Shown here: positions 47,388 to 64,000 of the stretch, piece by piece | How positions within the stretch are numbered: position 1 is the stretch's first letter | How the letters are laid out: each line of letters starts with the position of its first letter | Assembly: GCA_015680905.1 (NCBI GenBank) | Contig: CM027379.1 | Span: forward strand, 102,413,001 to 102,477,000 | DNA: 64,000 nucleotides | Source: Coptis chinensis | Taxonomy: Eukaryota > Streptophyta > Magnoliopsida > Ranunculales > Ranunculaceae | Reading direction: 5' to 3' | Program-made: the position numbers and the translations under genes | Notes under the pieces: generated by a model | Told to the model about the DNA's origin: nothing | What the model saw: only the letters and a program-made list of their open reading frames with translations | The model's database searches: none

Positions 47388-49036
47388 TCCGTATGTTCTT
47401 TTCATTTATAGTCACGTGTTGAGTAGTTTATCATTGAATTTACAGTCATCAAATTGAAATTATATAGGTTTTGCGAGTTGGTGTGTAATTACATTTTGTC
47501 AATATTGTGTTGAAGAACTTTTTGCGAACCTTGGTTAGTTTTTTTTCCCCCTAATTTATTCTTTTTGATATTACAACACCTGAATTTATAGTTCTATACA
47601 AATCTATTTCAATTCCTACTAAATGGTGACGTCTGTTTATATGGTATTTAGCTGAACGAAGAAATTTCAATTCTCATATCTTCAAACTTAGTGATTTCAG
47701 CTGATTCTCATGTATGTTCCTTTTCATTTTTTCATTTTTCCTTCCCTGGTCTTTCTCTACTTATTGTGTTGTTTAATTTTTTCATTCATGAACGTGGCGA
47801 TGGGACCTTGGCCAATCACTATAACTTAGTGATCTCTGCTGATTCTCAGGTCAAGTGAAACAGGTAACATCTCTTCTCTTATAACTCAATCTCTTTGATT
47901 TTCCATGTAAAGATTCAGTTAGTTTTAAAATCGTTTAGCCAGAGATGAATTATTTGTTTTCTTCTATGTAAAGGTTTAGCCTGAGCTTCTTCTGGTGTTG
48001 CTACAGGTATTTATTTGCTTATTTATTAAGGGTTCTATTTTTGGGTTTTGGGTTTGTCGAAAAGTATTAATTTTGATTGATTTGAGCTTTGATTTGGTTT
48101 TGCTGCTTTTATAGGTATTTTAGTGCAGGTAGCATTTCGGTGGCTATTGTTTGTTCTTTGATTTATTAGTGTTGTTACAGAAAGTCGCGTTTATGGAACT
48201 ATCCCAATAGAAACTTTAGGAAATATGGTATATGTATACATTGTAAATATCATTTGTTAAGGGTGTAGACCTTTTGATAGTTATGGGACTCGGATGTATG
48301 TATTTTACTTGTGTTTTCGGTAATGACTTTGTACGAGGTGTTTTGATGATCTGGCATTAGTCGAGACATTCAAATACTTTGTAATGTTGAAGTGATCTCA
48401 TTTTTTTAAGCCAATTATTTGACTGTTCTGGCATCTGTCGAGACGGTTAAGTAACTGGATTAACCAATGAGAAATATATGATTGTGATTTTCAGGTTATG
48501 ACAGTTTATATTTATGAAATGTCAAAATACTGAGATGAGATCTTTGCCGAAATTTTACTACAAAAACCACGTGTCATAGGTTTGTAATTGTTTTAGTTTT
48601 GGGGCGTTACATATTTGCTTGTTCCAAAACTAGAAAAGAGTCTAGAGGTGAATACAATCGTTCATTGTTTCACTTCTAAATTGTCAATTTCTTCTTCCCT
48701 TTAGTATATATAATATTTCCTACTCACTCTATTTAACGAATTTAAAACAGATAATTACATACTTCTTCGATGAAGTTTCCTCAAGGCTTGGGATTTATGA
48801 TAATGACCTTGACATTGGCGCATGAAGATGGGATTTCTGGAAGAGTTATGATTGTCAACAATGTTATTTGTACTTTCGCTATTTTTTTTTGTACTTGGTG
48901 TACTTTTGTGGGTGCTCTCTTTGGTACTGTTTTGATGTCCTCATTCAAACCACTTGTGGGAGTCTGATTATGTATCTGTTTCTCATATTGTTCTTATTTC
49001 ATTTGGTTTAATTGGTGTTCTTCTATGTTTAAGTCC
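47388..49036. other. Sequence 3' of the Helitron 2 helicase
   Basis: No recognisable gene. The 3' end of Helitron 2 should lie here, but no hairpin plus CTRR end could be fixed. A short block CTGGCAT(T/C)(A/T)GTCGAGAC occurs twice (about 48352 and 48428). A 65-codon plus-strand frame (48770-48967) with a hydrophobic stretch is unassigned. Confidence 0.4.
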
Positions 49037-49217
49037 ATTTAGATCAGGGGCGGATCTATGAGTTGGCTGACCCGGGCTGTAGCCCCCCCTAACTTTCCTC
49101 AAAACCCAAAAGTACAGTGGTAACTATTCACTCCAAAAAAAAAAAAAAAAAAGTAGTGAGAATTAGTGTTAGTAGCCCCCCCTATTGTTGAATCCTGCAT
49201 CCGCCCCTGATTTAGAT
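49037..49217. mobile_element. Non-autonomous hAT element (MITE), 165 bp, with 8-bp target duplication
   Basis: The element is 49045-49209. Its ends are CAGGGGCGGATCTATG on the left and the inverted GCATCCGCCCCTG on the right. It is flanked on both sides by a perfect ATTTAGAT (49037-49044 and 49210-49217). CAGGGGCGGA ends with 8-bp duplications are typical of plant hAT non-autonomous elements. Inside are an A-rich stretch and two AGCCCCCCCT blocks. The intact ends and perfect duplication indicate a fairly recent insertion. Confidence 0.95.
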
Positions 49218-51438
49218 GAATGAGTCTAGAGCATCTATGCAAATCACTATCGGATTTATTGAATGAGAATTGTCTTTGCAGCCTTTTAACATGATCCAAA
49301 ACATTGGAAAATCATAAAATAATTGGGAGGTTCTATCCAAATTACCCCTTAGTTGGTTCAAGTTAGTGTGATGTCGAGTTTCTCAGCCTAATAATCACAT
49401 TCTTGACCATAAATGGAACAATATCCAGTATAATAAAATCAAAATAGGGGAGGGGAGGGGAGGGGAGGGGGTGTTTCAAGTTCATGCTGCTTCTATAGAG
49501 TTAGCGTCGCAAGGCGAAGTATACTGTGTCAGTATTTTATCTGCCGAAATTTGCATTTAACTCTGCGGACTGTACTTTGATAACACTTGTCGCAGTTTGC
49601 TTCAATTGTTTTATACAGAACAACCTCTTCTAGATTGCCAATTTGTCAGGCGTCTTATGTTAGCTTTTTTAGATGCTGTGCTCTGTGGTTCAACTTTCAA
49701 AATCGGAATCATACATTTGAAAGACAGTGTACGCATGATGTTGAAACAATTGGTGACAAGGTGGTTGATGCATGAATAATCAGACATGTCTATAACAATT
49801 GACAAACCAGCGTGTCATCCAAGAAAACCATAACAAGACTGGAGCACAAGGCGACATCAAGAATACACTTAACTACTTTAGTCACGTGTAATTGCATATT
49901 GGAGATAAGAAATTCTCCCTCTAAAATACCTGTAGATATGAACGGTACACTTCTACAATTAATACCAAACACATCATCACTTTCTTAAAGTTTCTTATAA
50001 ATAAAAGAACTTGCGTAAATTCTAAACCATAAAATTATATAACTCAAATTTATAGTTCGATTTATTGATAACCAAAGATATGGTACATCTCATACATCGA
50101 ATTGATGAATAAACAATGATATACTCTAACATCATCTCCTAGTTCTTCTTGGGCGTCGAATTTGGGATTTGCACTTCTATACGTTCTTGCAAAACATGCT
50201 TATGTTTCAGTAAACCTTAGGATTTTAAGATGATGGCACCTAAGAAACTCAATAGCAATTTTATGCCATCTCGAGTCTTTCACCAGCCAATATTAGGGCA
50301 TCATTGAGCCTATCGCCAAATTTGAGGGAGCAATTGAAGAAACACCCTTCCAATGCAACCCTTATATGGGACTCTATTTCTACCATTCTTAAAAAGTGTC
50401 TCTAGTTTTATCGGAAGTTTTGAAAGACCTGGGTTCACAAACAAAATTCTGCCAGCAACTGTTGAAAAGCATCCAAGAGAAATAATACAGCGCAGTTGGT
50501 TTAATTCTTCGTTCAAGTGATCTAGGAAGTGTTAAACCCGGGCCCGCTGAAGCTTTTCATTTTTAGCTTTTACTTATTTTTTTTGAATTACAAAAAATAA
50601 AAAGAAAATATGTTCTCACTAAGAATCGAAGCAGTGACCTATGTTTGTCTTAGCCAAGCCATCGCCACTACACCAACTTAAGGTGAATGATTGGTTTTCC
50701 TAGGAACAGACCTTCATTTTAAAGTTCTGCACTGTAGAACCCCTCCATCTTTGCTTTTCTCCTTTAGCCAGACCTCTAAAAGGATGACGTGGCCCTCTAT
50801 TTTGAGGGCCAGCATTGGTGATGCCCTTATATCTGATAATCTGGCATCAAAAACCCAATGCCAAATTCCATCCAGGCGCTAGAAAGAACATAACAATAGC
50901 TGCTTAAATATATTGAACACCATGAAATAGGAACTTATCTTCCAAAATAAACCTCTGACTATTTCGGTTTACTCTTGCCATTGACTAATCCTTGCAACAG
51001 ACGGATTTGTTCTTATAGATCCAGCACAACTGGAAAGATAATTAACAGTGTATAGACTTAACTTTCTGAATTGTCAGCAAAGTAAGAAAAAAGGCTAGAA
51101 ACTGCCACAAGAGAAGGCATGTTTTGCTCTGCCAACCTGGGCAACCAGAACATAGAAATCATATACTACTTCCCTAGACAAATCTTTTACCATTATGTCT
51201 AACACTAGTACTACCACTGATATCCACTATCAACCAAGCATCGCCAGACTTCCATAAGTTCCTCAGATGATACTGTACATTTAGATGGTGGTTCTACAGG
51301 GCGGTACGCTAACCAAACTTATCACAAACACAGATTTGGGGCAAAACCTGGCGAAAAACAAGCAGGCATTCCACCATCCCCATGAGGGGCTCATGTGATA
51401 CAACAAATGATTTACACAATAAAGGTTGGGATATCACT
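49218..51438. other. Intergenic sequence between the hAT MITE and the NDR kinase gene
   Basis: No confident gene. A plus-strand frame at 49597-49779 (FYTEQPLLDCQFVRRLMLAF) and a minus-strand frame at 50516-50310 (LRCIISLGCFSTVAGRILF) look like possible coding remnants but match no family I can name. The right part holds the 3' flank of the kinase gene. Confidence 0.4.
49447..49471 (+). repeat. (AGGGG)n repeat, possible G-quadruplex
   Basis: Five GGGG or GGGGG runs separated by single A bases, which meets the usual G4 pattern with one-base loops. It is not within a recognised gene. Confidence 0.9.
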
Positions 51439-59584
<8,146 letters not shown>

Positions 59585-59639
59585 CTCTCTCTCTCAGAGC
59601 TGAATGAAGGAAGGAGGGAAGAAGAAAGAGGAAAGCCCT

Positions 59640-60728
59640 GTTTTTCTTCCGGAAGCCAAAATAGATTATTATTATTATTATTAATTCAATTCAATTCCAT
59701 TATCACTCACTCAAATACTTAATGATGATGATTGATGACATACAAACACACATTCTATTTGAGGCATGTTGAGATGTATGTCTGTAGTCAAAACATGCAT
59801 GTACGATACTATGCTGTCTTGTTGTACACTTGTGCGTGGATTGGTCCAGTTATTACCTTTTGATTTGATCCAGATCATACATGTAGCTAGAGGGAAATAT
59901 AGAATGCAATCCTGTAGTTTTTTTTTATTGAAAAAAAAGGTACATGCACAACTCATTCATGTTGCCAACTTGCTCTGATATCTTGCAAAATCTAGCTGTG
60001 ACCAACAACACTCTGCACTAGACAGTCTTATTATATGCAGTGATACAGATATGTAGAATTGTATATTTGTACATTCATGTTGGGACTATCTAAATTCATA
60101 AGATTCGTTAATGGCACTGCTCGCGCGTTGCATAAATATGATAGATCATAGTCTCAAAACATGCCTCATAGGAATGTTCCATGTATATTCAGTACGGCAA
60201 TGGTTTACGCGTAAAGTATACTTCAGTTTTTGTGTCTCGTCTTTTTTTTTCAACAACTTCAAATAATGTGCTGCGAAAATATTTTGAAGCTGCATGCAGG
60301 CAGGCAAAGTGCTATTTCTAGCAGTGTTGGAGAATTTCCTCGAGAACCTTGGTTTATTTGAATCTAGACCAGGTTGACAAACTTTCTGAAACGCTTTTTT
60401 TGGGATAGGCTAATTTTGGGACAGCAAATTAAATTAAATACCGGTAACAAACTGTTAGTTGAGTGAGCGGAGCCAACGGTTTTAGGGCCTAGGGAGGGCC
60501 AGAATGTAACTTGACCCCGCCCTGTGAGTCTGTATGTCTGTCCCACCTTTTTTGCTTTAGCACTCTCATATTCTTCTTTGCCTCCAAACTCTTTCTCTCT
60601 CAATTCCCACTGCCTTAGTAGTTAATCTAATAATAAGTTGTAATGGTATATTATGGGCCGGTTATTGGTCGTATTTACTGTAGAGGTTGTAACCTAACGG
60701 CTGAGGTTTTGGTATCTACTATCTACTA
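59640..60728. other. Upstream region of the NDR kinase gene and intergenic sequence
   Basis: The leader directly upstream of the kinase ATG is CT-rich on the sense strand (59585-59650), followed by an (ATT)n run at about 59667-59682. No TATA box is convincing. Further right is AT-rich sequence, plus a GC-richer patch at about 60460-60550 that contains no open frame of known type. Confidence 0.45.
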
Positions 60729-60780
60729 TCTATATATTAAAGTAGAGACCTCTAATGGAAGATTTTCTCTCTCCTATGTG
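60729..60780 (+). mobile_element. Putative Helitron 3, 5' terminus
   Basis: TCTATATATTAAAGTAGAGA is preceded by A (60728), giving the A|TC junction expected of a Helitron. It resembles the two other 5' ends in this window (TCTAT, AT-rich, then a run of A). Immediately left is a short (ATCTACT)n repeat. No Rep or helicase is present downstream within the window, so the element would be non-autonomous, with the minisatellite inside it. The 3' end is outside the window or not recognised. Confidence 0.45.
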
Positions 60781-60889
60781 GCATCTAATATGAGAGTTAG
60801 TTTTTTGCTCTCTCCTATATGACACTATAATATGAAAGATAATCTTTTTTAATAGTGTACAATCCCACATACATAGAACCTCTTTGGAG

Positions 60890-60957
60890 TTTGGAGAGTT
60901 TGAGTATATTTCTAATTCTTATATTTGGAGAGTTTGAGTGTATTTCTAATTTTTATA
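60890..60957. repeat. Tandem duplication of 34 bp
   Basis: Two adjacent copies of a 34-bp unit beginning TTTGGAGAGTTTGAGT and ending TTTCTAATTYTTATA, differing at two or three positions. They lie inside putative Helitron 3, between its 5' end and the minisatellite. Confidence 0.85.
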
Positions 60958-61317
60958 TAATTGATAAAATAAAATAAAAATTGCTAAAAAATAGGTGATT
61001 TGTAAAAGTTAATTTTTTATTACGAATCAAATATTTTTAGTGCTCCAATTCTTATATATTTAATCAAATAAAAAAATTGCTAAAAAAATATGTGATTTGT
61101 AGAAACTAATTCCCTATTACAAATCATACAATTTTAGTGTCTATGATAAAACAACAACTTATTTCAAATATATCCTTAACATAGTCTCAAAACATAGTTA
61201 AAAACAATTATACAAAAAATAACATCACAAAATATATAATAGAAAATGAAAACAAAAAAAAAAAGACAAAGCAATAATGACAAATATAAATATTTTAAAA
61301 AATATATAATACTGAAT

Positions 61318-61544
61318 GAAACTAACGTCAAAAACAATTAATGGGAAACAAAACCTGGATGTAAATACATCGAACTAACCTCAAATAATATTTAACGGAA
61401 ATTGAAAATTGGATGCAAATGCAAGCATTAAACTAATCTTAAAAAGTAATTAATAGAAAATTATAATATGGATACAACTGCATTAAACTAACCTCAAATA
61501 ATAATTAAAGGAAAATCAAAACTTGGATGCAAATATATCAAACT

Positions 61545-61580
<36 letters not shown>

Positions 61581-61820
61581 GAAACTGGATGCAAATACAT
61601 TGAGCTAACCCTCAAAGATTAAATTAACGGAAAAATCAGAAACTAGATGCAACTGCATTGAACTAACCTCAAAGAAAAATTAATTATAAATTGGAAATAT
61701 GATACAAATGCGTGAGACTAATCTTAAAAAATAATTAGTAGGAAATCGGAAACCGGATACAACTGCACTGAACTAATCTCAAAAAATAAACTGGATGCAA
61801 ATGCATTGAACTAACCTCAA
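61318..61820. repeat. Degenerate 55-bp minisatellite, block 1
   Basis: Roughly nine units of about 55 bp. Each holds a version of TGCATTGAACTAACCTCAAA, then AATAATTAACGGGAAATC, then GAAACTGGATGCAAA. Units differ by many substitutions and small indels. A run of 29 A (61550-61578) interrupts the block. No open reading frame spans the units. Confidence 0.9.
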
Positions 61821-62386
61821 AACATAGTTGGGTTATATGTTGTGGGAATGTTTCAATAAGTATAGTTTTGCATTTAAAATGGTGTTTATCTTATCTCTTT
61901 CCGTATGATTGAGAACTCCTTGCTATTCAAGTAGCTTCAATATATATAAATTTCACCTTATTAGGCAATCTCAGAAAACTTCAATCAAACTTATTTTATT
62001 ATTTATAAACAACAAAATGAAGTTAAAAGGTTTATCAAAAGTGTGTTCTTTTTTTTTAATGGAGAGTGAGGTTTTCACGTTATAAGAAATTTGGTATAGT
62101 GATCAATATAATATTAATATATAATATAGTTATGCATATTTGCAAATATTTTTTTTAGAATAATTAATATAACAACACTCGTTCGTAGATAATCTTTGAA
62201 GATTCCACATAGTGAGTCATGCATAATTTAAATAATAATTAATGGAAAATCGGGAACTGAATAATCTTCGATGATCTCACATAGTAAATCAAGCATAATT
62301 TACTTTTTATATCATGTTTGTGCACTACAGATAGATCAGTAGAAGTTGGTATTACACACCACATTGGATAATTAAAATGAAATTGG
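61821..62386. repeat. Unique spacer between minisatellite blocks, copy 1
   Basis: The left part (61827-61945) includes TATAGTTTTGCATTTAAAAT, GTGTTTATCTTAT and TATTCAAGTAGCTTCAATAT. All of this recurs at 63812-63930, so the spacer belongs to a larger repeating unit of about 1985 bp. The rest is AT-rich, with TGATCTCACATAG/AGATTCCACATAG motifs occurring twice (about 62200 and 62275). Confidence 0.8.
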
Positions 62387-63800
62387 AATCTAGATTCAAA
62401 TACATAACTGAGCTCAAAGAGTAATTAACGGAAAATCGAAAATTTTATGCAAATGCAATAAACTAAACTCAAAAAGTAATTAACTAAAAATCGGAAACTT
62501 GATGCAATTGTATTAAACTAATGTCAGATAACTAACGGGAAATCGGAAACGGTATACAAATACATCAAACAAACCTCATATAATAATTAATGAGAAATCG
62601 AAAGCTAGATGCAAATGCATTGAACTAAACTCAAAAAATAATTAACATAACATCAAAAACCGAATGCAATTGCATTGAACTAACCTCATAGAATAATTGG
62701 TGGGAAATCGGAAACTAAATGCAAATGCATTGAAATAATCTCAAAGAATAATTAGCGGGAAATCATAAACCAAATATAATTGCATCAAACTAACCTCAAA
62801 GCATAAATAATCAGAAACTAGATGCAGATGTATTAAACTAACCTTAATGAGTTATTAATGGGAAATCGGAAAATGGACCCAAATGCAATGAACTAATTAA
62901 TCTCAAAGACTAATTAACAAAACATTGAAAAATGGATGAAACTGCATTGAACTAACCTAAATGAATAATTAACGAGAAATTATAAATTTGATGTAACTGC
63001 ATTGAACTAACCTCAAAAAATAATTAACGGAAAATCGAAAACTTGATGTAAATACATTGAACTAACCTCAAAGTACAATTAACAAAAAATCAGAAATTGG
63101 ATGAAATTGCATTGAACTAACCTCAAAAAATAATTAACGGAAAACCAAAAACTGAATGCAACTACATTAAACTAAAATCAGAAATTAACTAATGGGAAAT
63201 CAAAAATTGGATGCAAATGCATTGAAATAACCTCAAAAAATAGTTAACTGGAAATCAGAAGTCGGATGTAACTGCATCGCACTAACCTCAAAGCATAAAT
63301 ACGAGTAATTAGGAACCCAAAATGAATGTGAGTTTATAAAAACAGACTCTTACATGTATGCAAATTGTATAGAAATTGTAAACTATCAAACTAACCTAGA
63401 AAAATAATTGACAAGAAATCAGAAACTGGATGCAGATGTATTGAACTAACCTTAAAGAGTAATTAACGGGAGATTGGAACCTGGATGCAAATGCAATGAA
63501 CTAATCTCAAATACTAATTAATTAACTAAACATTGAAAACCTGGACGAATCAGATTGAATTAACTTTAATGAATAACTAACGAAAAATCATAAAGTGGAT
63601 GCAATTGCACTGAACTAACCTCAAATAATAATTAACGGGAAATCGAAAACTTGATGCAACTGCATTGAATTAACCTCAAAGAATAATTAATGAGAAATTG
63701 AAAACTGAATGCAACGAATTACATTAAACTAACCTCAAAGAATAATTAATGAAAAATAAAAAAATTGATGCAAATGTATTGAACTAATAAGCCTAAAACA
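62387..63800. repeat. Degenerate 55-bp minisatellite, block 2
   Basis: About 25 units of the same 55-bp family as block 1. The best-conserved words are GAACTAACCTCAAA, TAATTAACGG and GATGCAAATGCATT. Unit length varies by a few bases. One interruption lies at about 63310-63390 (TGAATGTGAGTTTATAAA and what follows). Confidence 0.9.
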
Positions 63801-64000
63801 TATTTATATTATATGTAGGGGAAATAAATGTCTCGACAAATATAGTTTTGCATTTTAAGTAGTGTTTATCTTAATTCTTTTATTGTGATTGGGAATGTAT
63901 TGTTATTCAAGTAGCTTCAATATTATCTTCGCCACAATGGATATTCTCACAAAACTTCTATTGTTAAACCTATCAATAAAAAAAATTCGATGAATTTTAT
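63801..64000. repeat. Unique spacer, copy 2 (start of next higher-order unit)
   Basis: Repeats the spacer that follows block 1: TATAGTTTTGCATTTTAAGT, AGTGTTTATCTTAATTC and TTATTCAAGTAGCTTCAATA. The window ends inside it, so at least one more period may follow to the right. Confidence 0.8.

Noticed and set aside
48770..48967. 65-codon plus-strand frame with a hydrophobic segment as a small membrane protein
   Set aside because: No homology recognised, no promoter or splice context, and frames of this length are common by chance in AT-rich DNA.
49597..50516. Frames at 49597-49779 (+) and 50516-50310 (-) as coding remnants
   Set aside because: They look protein-like but could not be assigned to a family; kept only as a remark in the intergenic entry.
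50518..50550. CTAGGAAGTGTTAAACCC with GGGCCC, as a minus-strand Helitron 3' end
   Set aside because: It has a CTAG and a GC-rich palindrome-like stretch at a suitable distance, but the second arm of a hairpin is missing, and no Helitron body lies on the minus strand to the right.
50560..50700. SINE or tRNA-like sequence (AATCGAAGCAGTGACC ... CACTACACCAAC)
   Set aside because: It resembles degenerate tRNA-related text common in plant repeats, but no A and B boxes or poly-A/T end could be placed.

Overview
The window is nuclear DNA from a eudicot plant; I cannot name the species. The evidence is AT-rich intergenic DNA, many short GT-AG introns, a plant NDR kinase, a plant-specific nuclear protein family, F-box and eIF4A relatives, and plant transposon types (Helitron, Tourist/Harbinger, hAT, LINE). 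Two genes look intact, both on the minus strand. One encodes a 1332-residue nuclear-type protein of unknown function (14 coding exons, 40417 to 32036). The other encodes a 518-residue NDR/tricorner-type AGC kinase (13 coding exons, 59584 to 51439). In both, the spliced exon lengths sum to a whole number of codons with phases that agree.

From about 4.3 to 20 kb lies a large old Helitron on the minus strand. Its 5' end (A|TCTATTATAATAAAA) is at 19959, beside a TA microsatellite. It carries an RPA70-like gene (from 16226) followed by a Rep/helicase gene (9358 to 4310). Both are broken by frameshifts. The Rep HUH and two-tyrosine motifs survive, but the helicase Walker A segment is read out of frame. 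The 3' end was not found.

From 20.2 to 30 kb is a graveyard of duplicated host gene fragments. Two tandem eIF4A copies are each cut off after exon 3, the first with a LINE RNase H fragment inserted after it. Two F-box pseudogenes follow, separated by nested Tourist/Harbinger elements with TAA target duplications.

From 31 to 44 kb is the large nuclear-protein gene, with a TATA box and G-box upstream. From 45.2 to 47.4 kb is a second Helitron remnant on the plus strand that keeps only the helicase and has a mutated P-loop; a possible CPN60 exon fragment lies near its 5' end. A 165-bp hAT MITE with a perfect 8-bp target duplication is at 49.0 kb. From 51.4 to 59.6 kb is the NDR kinase gene, with a LINE reverse-transcriptase fragment in one intron in antisense.

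From 60.7 kb to the right edge is a third Helitron-like 5' terminus followed by about 2.5 kb of degenerate 55-bp minisatellite. A unique spacer recurs about 1985 bp apart, so the array has a higher-order period. The most unusual material is this minisatellite-bearing element, the two-gene RPA + Rep/helicase Helitron, and the three matching Helitron 5' ends. I saw no CRISPR, tRNA or rRNA gene.
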